Source: JBKBUF01 sp046290815 (lineage in GTDB: Bacteria > Bacteroidota > Bacteroidia > Cytophagales > Cytophagaceae). Taken from it: a DNA stretch of 64,000 nucleotides. Of this stretch, positions 55,693 to 63,869 are shown piece by piece (the first letter of the stretch is position 1; the number at the start of each line of letters is the position of its first letter). The position numbers and the translations under genes were made by a program. The DNA lies in the NCBI GenBank assembly GCA_046290815.1, contig JBKBUF010000001.1:186001-250000 (forward strand). The letters are read 5' to 3'. Under the pieces are notes generated by a model. It saw only the letters and a list, made by a program, of their open reading frames with translations. It ran no database searches and was not told the DNA's origin.

Positions 55693-56838
55693 TTACTTCA
55701 GATGCTCATAAAGTACCTTAAGCAATCCACCTTCATGCAGATCGTGGCTGTACTCCCAGAACATTACCCCTCCTAATCCTTTTTTCTTTACATAGTCTGC
55801 TTTAAATACAAAGGATTCCTCATCTGCATATGAAATGAAAGTTCTTGACGCTGCATTCCACAGGTATGGCGCTCGGGCCTCTTCATCCCAATATCGGACA
55901 TATCCATTCTTATTAATATAAGAAATTTTGAGGCTATCATATCCCAAACTTATATGTTCCCCTTCTGCTGACTGATAAAGCCCGTTATCCTCTGCTTTTA
56001 CATGCTTCCAACCTCTTCCGTAAAATGGAAGTCCTAAAACGATTTTAGATGCCGGCACACCTGCTTCTATATGGCCGTTTACCGCATCCTCTGATGAATT
56101 TCTTAACTGCTTTCCCTTCCTGGATTGATATAATGGAGAATGGTGGCCGGTTTCTTTGTCTAAACCATTATAAAGATCATAGGTCATTATATTGATAAAA
56201 TCAAGATATTGATGAGCTTTGCCAAGTTCTGTATGCTTCATGTATTCTTTGTCCCCTCCTGTGGCTATTGTCAATAAATATTTATCATTTCCATTTCTTG
56301 CCGCAAGTCTTGATGCTTCATCAAGATTTTTTCTAAGCTGCTTTAATAGCAAGGTGAAATTCTCCTTATCCTCCATTCGGAAAATATTTCCTGCACCAGG
56401 CTGGCCAGGATATTCCCAGTCAAGATCTACGCCATCCAGCTCATACTTTTTAATGAAAGCTATTACACTTTTGTTGAATTTTTCTCTCGACTGTTCTGTC
56501 AAAGAAACATCAGAAAAATATTCAGCTCCCCAACCTCCAACCGATATCAGGACTTTCAAATCAGGATTTACTTTCTTTAAACTTACCAAATGTCTCAGGT
56601 TTGTGACATCAGAAGATTTAGGAGGATTCAAAACACCACTTTTGGAAATAGTGGCAAATGCATAGTTGATGTGAGTTAACTTATTCGCTTCAATTTTTAG
56701 TTCAGACCAATCTTTCCATCCTGCGACATAAGCTATAATCTTGTATTTTAAAGCTGATTGTCGTGCATGAAAGCAAAAAGAAAAAGAAAGAACTGCTATA
56801 AATACAATTACGGCCGGATAAATAAACTTCCTCATCAT
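55693..56838 (-). CDS. exported GH18 chitinase/chitinase-like hydrolase
   Basis: 381 residues with an N-terminal signal peptide. The GH18 barrel has the catalytic motif DGVDLDWEYPG (DxxDxDxE complete, so active), LISVGGWGAEYFS, and ASKIVLGLPFYGRGWKHV, with the C-terminal GGVMFWEYSHD. Family enzymes cleave chitin or chitooligosaccharides, some peptidoglycan. No carbohydrate-binding module or T9SS domain is present, so it is probably periplasmic or released by another route. It could work with the GH20 lipoprotein at the start of the window. Confidence 0.92.
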   Translation of the reverse strand: MMRKFIYPAVIVFIAVLSFSFCFHARQSALKYKIIAYVAGWKDWSELKIEANKLTHINYAFATISKSGVLNPPKSSDVTNLRHLVSLKKVNPDLKVLISVGGWGAEYFSDVSLTEQSREKFNKSVIAFIKKYELDGVDLDWEYPGQPGAGNIFRMEDKENFTLLLKQLRKNLDEASRLAARNGNDKYLLTIATGGDKEYMKHTELGKAHQYLDFINIMTYDLYNGLDKETGHHSPLYQSRKGKQLRNSSEDAVNGHIEAGVPASKIVLGLPFYGRGWKHVKAEDNGLYQSAEGEHISLGYDSLKISYINKNGYVRYWDEEARAPYLWNAASRTFISYADEESFVFKADYVKKKGLGGVMFWEYSHDLHEGGLLKVLYEHLK

Positions 56839-56971
56839 ATATTTCTTGATTTATTACAAATTTAACAAACCATGTTAGCTAATTAAAGTTAAACTTGCTT
56901 TAATATGCTGTACTATTCCCATCTTTTGTATAACTCAAACCCTTTTAGTACAAATCCTATAAGTATGATAC

Positions 56972-57000
56972 AAAAAAACCCTTCCGAAATCGGAAGGGTT
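56972..57000 (-). terminator. rho-independent terminator of asnA
   Basis: AACCCTTCCGA (56977-56987) pairs exactly with TCGGAAGGGTT (56990-57000), flanked by an A-run on the plus strand that becomes a U-tract on the minus strand. It lies 28 bp past the asnA stop. Confidence 0.92.
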
Positions 57001-57027
57001 GAGCTGACCACTATTCAGGTAATGAAC

Positions 57028-58068
57028 CTAAATTAAGACTATATTATTTTTCTTACAGGTATCAATCATATCATCAGGCCAGATGCTGGATTGAACTTCA
57101 CCTATATGTGCTTTCCTTAGTAAGTACATACAAAGTCTTGATTGTCCTATCCCACCACCTATGGTTTGTGGAAGTTTTCCATCCAGCAACAATTTATGCC
57201 AGTGGAGGTCCTTTCTGTCTTCACAATTTGAAAGTTTTAACTGCTTAAGCAGGGCTTCTTTATTTACTCTGATTCCCATTGAGGAAATTTCAAAAGATCT
57301 TTCCAATACAGGATTCCACACAACAATATCCCCGTTTAATCCTTTATAACCTTTTTCTGATTCTGTTGTCCAGTCATCATAATCCGGAGCTCTTCCGTCA
57401 TGTTTTTCACCATTGGAAAGTACTCCACCGATACCTATGATAAAGATAGCACCGAATTCTTTAGCGGCTTCATCCTCCCTTTCTTTTGGCGTAAGTTTTG
57501 GATATTTCGCTAACAGTTCTTCAGTATGAATGAAAGTAATTTCTTCAGGTAATCCCGGCTCCAGTTCCGGATATTCTTCATGAATAAGGTATTCTGTTCT
57601 TTTGATGGAGTTGTAAATTTGCCTTACCATTTGCTTTAGAAATGCAATATTTCTTTCTTTCTCAGAGATAACTCTTTCCCAGTCCCACTGATCAACATAA
57701 AGCGAATGAATATTATCCAGTTCTTCATCAGGTCTGATGGCGTTCATATCGGTATATAAACCATATCCTTCTTTAATCTCAAGTTTACCAAGCATCATCC
57801 TTTTCCATTTTGCAAGAGAATGTACAATTTCTGCTCTGGTTTCATTCATGCATTTTATAGGAAAGCTTACTGGTCTTTCAATGCCATTAAGATCATCATT
57901 GATACCCGTGCCTTTCAAAACGAACAAAGGAGCAGTTACTCTTCTTAATTTCAATTCTGCTGATAGCTGATTTTCGAAATAATCTTTAACCAGTTTTATT
58001 GCTTTTTCAGTCCTGGTAAGATTCAATACCGGCTTATAGTTTTTGGGAATAAATAAATGTTGACTCAT
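57028..58068 (-). CDS. asnA: aspartate--ammonia ligase
   Basis: 346 residues from MSQHLFIPKNYKP (the frame opens 13 codons earlier at 58107). Motifs of the AsnA class II synthetase-like fold are present: RRVTAPLFVLKGTGINDDLN, LYTDMNAIRPDEELDNIHSLY, SVYVDQWDWE-like core and GGGIGQSRLCMYLLRKAHIG. E. coli AsnA is 330 residues; extra residues lie in loops. It makes asparagine from aspartate and ammonia with ATP. Terminator-like stem directly downstream. Confidence 0.95.
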   Translation of the reverse strand: MSQHLFIPKNYKPVLNLTRTEKAIKLVKDYFENQLSAELKLRRVTAPLFVLKGTGINDDLNGIERPVSFPIKCMNETRAEIVHSLAKWKRMMLGKLEIKEGYGLYTDMNAIRPDEELDNIHSLYVDQWDWERVISEKERNIAFLKQMVRQIYNSIKRTEYLIHEEYPELEPGLPEEITFIHTEELLAKYPKLTPKEREDEAAKEFGAIFIIGIGGVLSNGEKHDGRAPDYDDWTTESEKGYKGLNGDIVVWNPVLERSFEISSMGIRVNKEALLKQLKLSNCEDRKDLHWHKLLLDGKLPQTIGGGIGQSRLCMYLLRKAHIGEVQSSIWPDDMIDTCKKNNIVLI

Positions 58069-58191
58069 TGATAAGATGATTTCCGGCAAAATTACCAAAA
58101 AAGGCATAAATAAAAATCAGTATTATTACTTATTACGAGTATATGCAGAACAAATTTCCAGACTGGTTGTTGGACTATCAAAAATGTAATT

Positions 58192-59385
58192 ATGATAGAA
58201 AAACTAATAGATAAAATCGGGGGAAATTACTATGGCAACCCTTCAAAAGTTAAAATCAGCAAGGAAGCTAAAGGGCTGATCGAAGAGGCTTTTAGTGATA
58301 TAGAAGGAAATTTTTTTGATAACCATGTACATATTATCGGGAAAGGAACTGGAAACACAGGATGCTGGGCGAACCCCGATATTTTTACGTGGAAACATCC
58401 GCAGGATTACCTGAAAATAATTATATATAAAAGCGGCTCAGGAATAACGGATATGGAAAAAGCCGACCAACAATATCTTGAAAGGCTGAAAACACTTGCT
58501 TCTTCATTTCCGGTTAATGGAAAATTTATGCTATTGGCATTGGACAAGGTATACGATAAAGAAGGAAATGAAAGGCTTTATGATACAAAGTTTTATATAC
58601 CCAATGAATACATTATCAATATCTGCAGGCAATATCCGGAGAAGTATATTCCGGCAATATCAGTACATCCATACAGAAAAGATGCTCTACAGGAGTTGGA
58701 TAAATACGGCAGAATGGGAGTAAGAGTAGTAAAATGGATACCTAACACTATGGGAATGGACCCTTCCGATCCTTTATGTGATCCGTTTTATGAAAAAATG
58801 AAAGAACATGACATGGTTTTACTAGGTCATGCAGGAAAGGAAACTGCTATTGAAGTTACTAAATATAAGCTATTGGGAAATCCTCTTCATTATAGGAGAC
58901 CTCTGGACAAAGGTGTAAAAGTAATTTTGGCGCATTGTGCTACATTAGGTACAGGTATCGATACGGAAGAGGGATTTAAGCCCGTCAAAAATTACAAACT
59001 CTTCTTTAGGCTGATGGAAGAAAAGAAATATGAAGGTTTATTATTCGGTGACATTTCTGCTATTATACAAATCAACAGGATGGGCAAACCATTAAAGGCA
59101 GTGCTCCAAAAAGAAGAAATACACCATAGGTTAATTAATGGAAGTGATTATCCCCTACCTGCAATTAATGCTGTGGTCTCTACCAAAGCCATGCATACTC
59201 TCAATTACATTTCATCAAGAGAAGCGGAACTTCTGAATGAAATTTACAAAATGAATCCACTGCTTTTTGATTTTGTGTTAAAGAGAAATCTCAGAGATCC
59301 GGACACAGGCAGAGAAGCATTTCCGGCTTCTGTTTTTCAGGACAACCAAGTGCTGGGATTAACAAAAAAGCCGGTATTCGTTTAA
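58192..59385 (+). CDS. amidohydrolase superfamily metal-dependent hydrolase
   Basis: 397 residues, cytoplasmic. Metal-binding motifs of the TIM-barrel amidohydrolases are seen: DNHVHIIGKG (HxH), MVLLGHAGKE, VILAHCATLGTG and INGSDYPLP (late Asp). The arrangement is of the COG2159-type decarboxylase/hydrolase group, with no specific substrate deducible. Divergent from asnA. The DUF92 gene follows on the same strand at 54 bp. Confidence 0.88.
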   Translation: MIEKLIDKIGGNYYGNPSKVKISKEAKGLIEEAFSDIEGNFFDNHVHIIGKGTGNTGCWANPDIFTWKHPQDYLKIIIYKSGSGITDMEKADQQYLERLKTLASSFPVNGKFMLLALDKVYDKEGNERLYDTKFYIPNEYIINICRQYPEKYIPAISVHPYRKDALQELDKYGRMGVRVVKWIPNTMGMDPSDPLCDPFYEKMKEHDMVLLGHAGKETAIEVTKYKLLGNPLHYRRPLDKGVKVILAHCATLGTGIDTEEGFKPVKNYKLFFRLMEEKKYEGLLFGDISAIIQINRMGKPLKAVLQKEEIHHRLINGSDYPLPAINAVVSTKAMHTLNYISSREAELLNEIYKMNPLLFDFVLKRNLRDPDTGREAFPASVFQDNQVLGLTKKPVFV

Positions 59386-59438
59386 AATTTTTATCCGAAA
59401 GAAATGAGTAAATTGCCGTAGTCAAACTTAACTGATTC

Positions 59439-60236
59439 ATGATAGATTATTTGTATGTGCAAATATCTGCACAATTGTTTAGCCTATTCACAGCAATTTA
59501 TTCATACAGAAAAAAATCTGTTTCAGGATCAGGCCTTGGAGCTATGCTTATTGTCAGTTCGATTTTTATATGGCTTTGGCTTATTCCTCAGCTGGTGATT
59601 CTTTTCCTAATGTTTGCATCATCATCGCTTCTCACAATGTATAAGAAAGAGCATAAGCAGGAGATTAATGAGATAGTTGAGAAAAAGGGCCCACGTGATT
59701 ATATACAGGCAATATGCAATCTTGGTGTTGCATTCCTGCTCGGGTTAATATATTACTTGAATAATAGTGAAGCTATACTAGTTGCATTTTGCTCAGCAGT
59801 TGCCGCTGCAAACGGTGACTCCTGGGCTAGTGAAATCGGAGGATTAAGTAAAGAGAAGCCGGTTATGATTACTAATTTAAAACCTGTAGAAAAAGGAATT
59901 TCCGGAGGCATTACATTAATAGGAACCTTTGGAGGTGTCGCCGGAAGTTTATTTATCGCAGCTTTTTCAATTATGCTTTTACAAAATATCGCCTCCCTTC
60001 AAACCTTTCTGATAATAACCTTTGCTGGAGTAGTTGGCCTGTTGTTTGATTCATATATAGGCGCTTTATTCCAATCAGCTTTTAAAGACAGCGAAGGCAA
60101 AATAATAGAATATTCACCATGCAGAGAAAGACCGGTTAAAGGCTTTGCCTGGATAAATAATGACATGGTAAACCTGCTTACAACCATATTTGCTGCTGCT
60201 GCAGGCTGGACAATTTATGCCTTATTCCTTGTTTAA
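59439..60236 (+). CDS. DUF92 (VTE6-like) integral membrane protein
   Basis: 265 residues with six or so TM segments. The DUF92 signature is clear: AAVAAANGDSWASEIG and KGISGGITLIGTFGGVAGSLF, then SAFKDSEG. The family includes plant VTE6 phytyl-phosphate kinase and many bacterial proteins without known function. No lipid-biosynthesis neighbours are present. Its 3' end overlaps the convergent YHS lipoprotein by 15 bp. Confidence 0.9.
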   Translation: MIDYLYVQISAQLFSLFTAIYSYRKKSVSGSGLGAMLIVSSIFIWLWLIPQLVILFLMFASSSLLTMYKKEHKQEINEIVEKKGPRDYIQAICNLGVAFLLGLIYYLNNSEAILVAFCSAVAAANGDSWASEIGGLSKEKPVMITNLKPVEKGISGGITLIGTFGGVAGSLFIAAFSIMLLQNIASLQTFLIITFAGVVGLLFDSYIGALFQSAFKDSEGKIIEYSPCRERPVKGFAWINNDMVNLLTTIFAAAAGWTIYALFLV

Positions 60237-60494
60237 ATACTTTTCGGTATTCTTCAAAAATTCCTCTTTACAACCAGTGTTACAAAAACCATAAAGTTTT
60301 CCATTTACTGTTGCCGTATCTGCAGCACCGTTTTTAATGGACATATTACAAACAGGATCAATATCTGAAGCGAAAATTTCAGAATTGTAGGAGATATTAC
60401 TTCCTCCCATTTCCTGTTCTGCAGTCTGGTTGTTGTTTCCACCACAAGAAAAAAGTATAACTGCAGCAGAAAAAAGAATTGATAAATTTTTCAT
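60222..60494 (-). CDS. YHS-domain lipoprotein
   Basis: 90 residues. Lipobox ILFSCGG near residue 17. The body is a single YHS domain: DPVCNMSIKNGAAD, then YGFCNTGCKEEFLKN, with the cysteines expected for metal binding. YHS domains accompany copper ATPases and monooxygenases; a secreted one suggests heavy-metal capture. It overlaps the DUF92 stop by 15 bp and follows the HAD gene by 55 bp on the same strand, with four TTAAG repeats between. Confidence 0.9.
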   Translation of the reverse strand: MKNLSILFSAAVILFSCGGNNNQTAEQEMGGSNISYNSEIFASDIDPVCNMSIKNGAADTATVNGKLYGFCNTGCKEEFLKNTEKYLNKE

Positions 60495-60522
60495 ATATAA
60501 GATTATTAAAACTTGCTATATT

Positions 60523-60542
60523 TTAAGTTAAGTTAAGTTAAG
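60523..60542. repeat. TTAAG pentanucleotide repeat, four copies
   Basis: Four perfect TTAAG units between the HAD phosphatase and YHS lipoprotein genes, followed by a C-rich run. Short enough to be coincidental, but contains the same TTAAG core as the 37.9-kb array. Confidence 0.7.
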
Positions 60543-60549
60543 ACCCCCG

Positions 60550-61386
60550 TTAATAAGTAAGGCTTTTGAGTTTAATTCTGTTGGCAATACTATCAATAGC
60601 CATTAGTAATGAATTAGACAAGTCAGATTTCTCAGAAAAGTTAGCAGAATACAAACTTGTCACCCTTCCCTCCTCAATAAACCCCCATGCTCTGCCCCAC
60701 TTGTCCCTGTTTTCATTGTCATATACACCAAAGGCATAACCGCCACCTTTTTTTATCAGAGAGAAACAAGGTATATCGGTATATCCATCTCCGACAAAAA
60801 TCATATGGTCAGTTGGAACTTTCAATTTTGAAATGTCAACCTTTTTATTCACATCAAACGGTTTACCCCTGAATTTAGGTCCGGTAAGTCCTTTAGCTAT
60901 ATGGAAAAGGTAACGAGTCTTATCGGTAAAGCTGACTATTTTTTTAGGAAATTTAATCTTATCGTTTTGATCATATGAGAAATCAGAAGCCCAGATATCT
61001 TTAAAGTTTTTAGATATGGCTGTATTGCGAAGTATATCTCCTATACCACTGCTGATAAGATAAAATTCAATATCAGTGTCACTGTAGATTTGTCTCACAT
61101 GGTCTTCCAGTCTCTTGAACATTCCGGCGACACCTTTGTGGAAGGAAATTTTCGAACCGAAAGATTCTAATTCAGCTCTGGTAATGGGAGGAATTTTTCC
61201 GGAGTTGGACTCCTCAATCATCATATACAAATAGGCTGGTATAGGATCCCAATCATCATCCAATAGGGGCTGGACCTTTTTTTTCCAAAACTCCGGTACA
61301 TTAACCCCCATATGCTCAAGGAAGCTGGAGGTACTATCCGGAGCAAGAGTGTCATCAAAATCAAAGATTACCGCTATCCGGTTCAT
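60550..61386 (-). CDS. HAD superfamily phosphatase
   Basis: 278 residues. Motif I IFDFDDTLAPDSTSSFL gives the nucleophile Asp, motif II lies near IEFYLISSG, and motif IV FVGDGYTDIPCF supplies the metal Asps. The insert between motifs I and II is large and helical. Substrate unknown; members include phosphoserine- and other small-molecule phosphatases. It is followed by the YHS lipoprotein at 55 bp, possibly cotranscribed. Confidence 0.9.
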   Translation of the reverse strand: MNRIAVIFDFDDTLAPDSTSSFLEHMGVNVPEFWKKKVQPLLDDDWDPIPAYLYMMIEESNSGKIPPITRAELESFGSKISFHKGVAGMFKRLEDHVRQIYSDTDIEFYLISSGIGDILRNTAISKNFKDIWASDFSYDQNDKIKFPKKIVSFTDKTRYLFHIAKGLTGPKFRGKPFDVNKKVDISKLKVPTDHMIFVGDGYTDIPCFSLIKKGGGYAFGVYDNENRDKWGRAWGFIEEGRVTSLYSANFSEKSDLSNSLLMAIDSIANRIKLKSLTY

Positions 61387-61568
61387 TTATATAATGTTTT
61401 GCATCCAACAAAGATAAAAATATAGGAGACTTGATTTCAGAATAAATAAATATAATTTAATTAAGATTACATTTGCACCAAAAATTTTATTTTTGTTAAC
61501 TTTTCATAGGAGTGCTTCTGTTTTACAAATATTTCCGTAACTTGAAAGATATTAAGCCTTAAATAGCC

Positions 61569-62012
61569 ATGGAAAAATTAAAATGTGTATTACTGATTGA
61601 TGACGATGGCATTACAAATTTTCTCAATCAGAGATTACTAAAAAAGCTTTCCATATCTGAACAGGTTCATACCAGCGTGAACGGAAAAGAAGGCTTAAAA
61701 TTTATTGAAAATTATGCTGCATCTAACGGGAATTATGCTCCTGATGTAATCCTCCTTGACCTTAACATGCCCGTGTTCGATGGCTTCGAATTTCTGGAAG
61801 CCTTCAGGAAAACCGGTTACGAAAACAAAGCAGAAGCAAGGATAATTATTCTGACTACTTCTACCCATCAAAAAGACATCAACAAAATAGTTGATGATAA
61901 GAATGTCGGATATATCAATAAACCGTTAACTGAGGAAAAGCTTTTAGCTGCTCTTTCAAAAGGAAACAATGTTGTGGAGGAAAATAATACCAGTCTGGAG
62001 GAAAAAAAATAA
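61569..62012 (+). CDS. single-domain response regulator
   Basis: 147 residues, REC only: VLLIDDDGITNFLNQ, phosphoacceptor in ILLDLNMPVFDGFEF, IILTTS and GYINKPLTEEKLL. A C-terminal tail is rich in Glu/Asn/Lys. Convergent with a second receiver gene, 15 bp apart, to which it shows clear sequence likeness throughout. A TATTTTTG -7-like element lies at 61488-61495, but no TTG sits at the normal spacing. Confidence 0.93.
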   Translation: MEKLKCVLLIDDDGITNFLNQRLLKKLSISEQVHTSVNGKEGLKFIENYAASNGNYAPDVILLDLNMPVFDGFEFLEAFRKTGYENKAEARIIILTTSTHQKDINKIVDDKNVGYINKPLTEEKLLAALSKGNNVVEENNTSLEEKK

Positions 62013-62027
62013 TATCAGGAGTAGATT

Positions 62028-62435
62028 TTAAACAGCTACCTTGGCATTTTCAACCAGCTTTAGTAATTTTTCTTCTGTCAGAGGTTTATTCATGTACATA
62101 TACACTCCCTGTTTCTTTACTTTTTCAAGATCTGAAGCATTGCTGGAAGTTGTAAGCACTACCACTTTAACAGATTCTTTATCTATTTGAAGCTTATTAA
62201 AATATTTTAAAAATTCAATACCGTCCATAACAGGCATATTGATATCCAAAAGTATCAATTCAGGGCAACAACCATTTTCCACTTCGCATTTCTCTTTTAC
62301 AAAATTTAATCCTTCTTCCCCATTCATCGCCACTTTCACTTCTTTGGATAAATTTAATTTGTTGATCAGGCGAAGGTTTATAAAGTTGTTAATGGAATCG
62401 TCATCTACCAATAAAATGCAATTCAAGTCCTTCAT
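62028..62435 (-). CDS. single-domain response regulator, paralogue of the neighbouring one
   Basis: 135 residues, REC only: ILLVDDDSINNFINLRLI, LILLDINMPVMDGIEF, VVVLTTSS and MNKPLTEEKLL. Sequence blocks match the convergent gene (IDDD-VDDD start, NMPV-DG, LTTSS, NKPLTEEKLL) closely enough to indicate a duplication with inversion. No histidine kinase is nearby, so partners are elsewhere. Confidence 0.93.
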   Translation of the reverse strand: MKDLNCILLVDDDSINNFINLRLINKLNLSKEVKVAMNGEEGLNFVKEKCEVENGCCPELILLDINMPVMDGIEFLKYFNKLQIDKESVKVVVLTTSSNASDLEKVKKQGVYMYMNKPLTEEKLLKLVENAKVAV

Positions 62436-62542
62436 TTATAAACTTTTAAAAATTATAAACTTATATATTAACGGGAACTGTGGATAAATTGTTTAAAACA
62501 GGATTACTGAAAAATTGACTTTCCGGAAAATATAGATACAAA

Positions 62543-62565
62543 AAAAGCCTCTTAAAGAGGCTTTT
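62543..62565. terminator. bidirectional terminator after rplT
   Basis: AAAAGCCTC (62543-62551) pairs with GAGGCTTTT (62557-62565) around a 5-nt loop, with A and T runs on both flanks. It lies 22 bp past the rplT stop and ends the thrS-infC-rpmI-rplT operon. Confidence 0.9.
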
Positions 62566-62587
62566 AACTATTAAAAATACTTTGTAA

Positions 62588-62932
62588 TTATTTTACTTTT
62601 GCAAGAACTGCTTCAAAAGCTGCAGGGTCGTTTAGAGCAAGATCTGCTAACACTTTCCTGTTTATATTGATATCGGATTTACTGAGTTTACCCATAAATT
62701 GAGAGTAAGAAAGCCCATGCTCTCTGGCAGCTGCGTTAATTCTGGTGATCCAAAGACTTCTGAATTGTCTTTTCTTCTGTTTTCTGCCACTGTAGGCATA
62801 AACTAATCCTTTTTCCACTGCGTTTTTGGCAACGGTATGGACATTTTTTCTTCTTCCGAAGTACCCTTTAGCCTGTTTTAATACTTTTTTTCTTCTTGCT
62901 CTCGATGCTACCGAAGGAACTGATCTTGGCAT
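62588..62932 (-). CDS. rplT: 50S ribosomal protein L20
   Basis: 114 residues: MPRSVPSVASRARRKKVLKQ, then QFRSLWITRINAAAREHGLS and the C-terminal DINRKVLADLALNDPAAFE region. L20 is essential for 50S assembly and, in several bacteria, represses its own operon by binding the mRNA leader. Last gene of the operon, 99 bp after rpmI. Confidence 0.98.
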   Translation of the reverse strand: MPRSVPSVASRARRKKVLKQAKGYFGRRKNVHTVAKNAVEKGLVYAYSGRKQKKRQFRSLWITRINAAAREHGLSYSQFMGKLSKSDININRKVLADLALNDPAAFEAVLAKVK

Positions 62933-63031
62933 AATTTTAATTGTTTTTGGGGGTTGGTGTTCTGTATAGAATCTTAGTTACCAAAACCCGGGTTGAACAT
63001 AATTTTAACCTCTTAATGAGTTTTTCAGGAA

Positions 63032-63226
63032 TTACAGCTTTAACATAGCCTTCACGTTGTTCATATCAGCATCGCTGACAAGTGTTGCGTGAGTAAGTCC
63101 TCTTTTTCTTTTAGTGGCTTTTTTGGTTAGGATATGGCTTTTAAAAGCGTGTTTTCTTTTAATCTTGCCTGTACCCGTAACTTTAAACCTTTTCTTTGCT
63201 CCAGATTTAACTTTTACTTTTGGCAT
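63032..63226 (-). CDS. rpmI: 50S ribosomal protein L35
   Basis: 64 residues: MPKVKVKSGAKKRFKVTGTG, then GKIKRKHAFKSHILTKK and MNNVKAML, a full-length L35. It lies between infC (21 bp) and rplT (99 bp), the standard order. The 99-bp spacer before rplT is longer than usual for this operon and shows no strong stem by eye. Confidence 0.98.
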   Translation of the reverse strand: MPKVKVKSGAKKRFKVTGTGKIKRKHAFKSHILTKKATKRKRGLTHATLVSDADMNNVKAMLKL

Positions 63227-63247
63227 TTTAATTTATATTAATTTAAA

Positions 63248-63793
63248 TTATTTCTTAACAGGTACCCCTTTAGGTGTAAGCATAAGGATCATCCTTTTAC
63301 CCTCAAGCTTTGGCATATCTTCAACTTTTGCCAGATCTTCTAAAGCGGTAGCAAATTTTAACAACAAATGCTCTCCTCTTTCTTTGTATACAATAGAACG
63401 GCCAACAAAATGAACATAGGCTTTAACTTTGGCACCGTCTTTCAGAAAGTTTTGAGCATGCTTCAATTTAAAGTCAAAATCATGATCGTCTGTGTTAGGG
63501 CCAAACCTGATTTCTTTAACTATGACCTTATGAGCCTTTGCCTTTAATTCTTTCTGTTTCTTTTTCTGCTCGTATTTAAACTTTGAATAATCCGTTATTT
63601 TACAAACAGGAGGATCTGCATTAGGAGATATTTCCACTAAATCCAAACCTACGTTTTTTGCAAGTTGTATTGCTTCCTGAACGGGTAAGATACCAGAATC
63701 TACATTTTCTCCTACTACTCTTACTTTTGGTGACCTTATTTTTTCATTTACTCTGTAAGGTTCTTCCTTTTCTTTTCCTCTGAAAAAAGCCAT
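63248..63793 (-). CDS. infC: translation initiation factor IF-3
   Basis: 181 residues: NEKIRSPKVRVVGENVDSGI starts the N-domain; the linker is basic; the C-domain includes VIVKEIRFGPNTDDHDFDFK and KRMILMLTPKG. IF-3 binds 30S and checks start codons. The start is ATG at 63793, whereas E. coli infC famously uses AUU for autoregulation. A Shine-Dalgarno-like AAAGGAGG lies upstream. 76 bp separates it from the thrS stop. Confidence 0.97.
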   Translation of the reverse strand: MAFFRGKEKEEPYRVNEKIRSPKVRVVGENVDSGILPVQEAIQLAKNVGLDLVEISPNADPPVCKITDYSKFKYEQKKKQKELKAKAHKVIVKEIRFGPNTDDHDFDFKLKHAQNFLKDGAKVKAYVHFVGRSIVYKERGEHLLLKFATALEDLAKVEDMPKLEGKRMILMLTPKGVPVKK

Positions 63794-63806
63794 TTGTTTT
63801 GTTTAG

Positions 63807-63814
63807 CCTCCTTT
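63807..63814 (-). promoter_or_regulatory. strong Shine-Dalgarno-like site before infC
   Basis: On the minus strand AAAGGAGG ends 13 nt before the infC ATG. Such a perfect anti-16S match is rare in this window, where most starts have AT-rich leaders. The spacing is longer than optimal. Confidence 0.55.
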
Positions 63815-63869
63815 GTTTTAAAAATTAGAATGCGAATTTCGTAATATTTTGAATTATAAAGAAATAAAA

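Noticed and set aside
61488..61495. Consensus promoter TATTTTTG before the response regulator
   Set aside because: The -7-like element is perfect but no TTG occurs 17-20 nt upstream, so I do not list it as a promoter.
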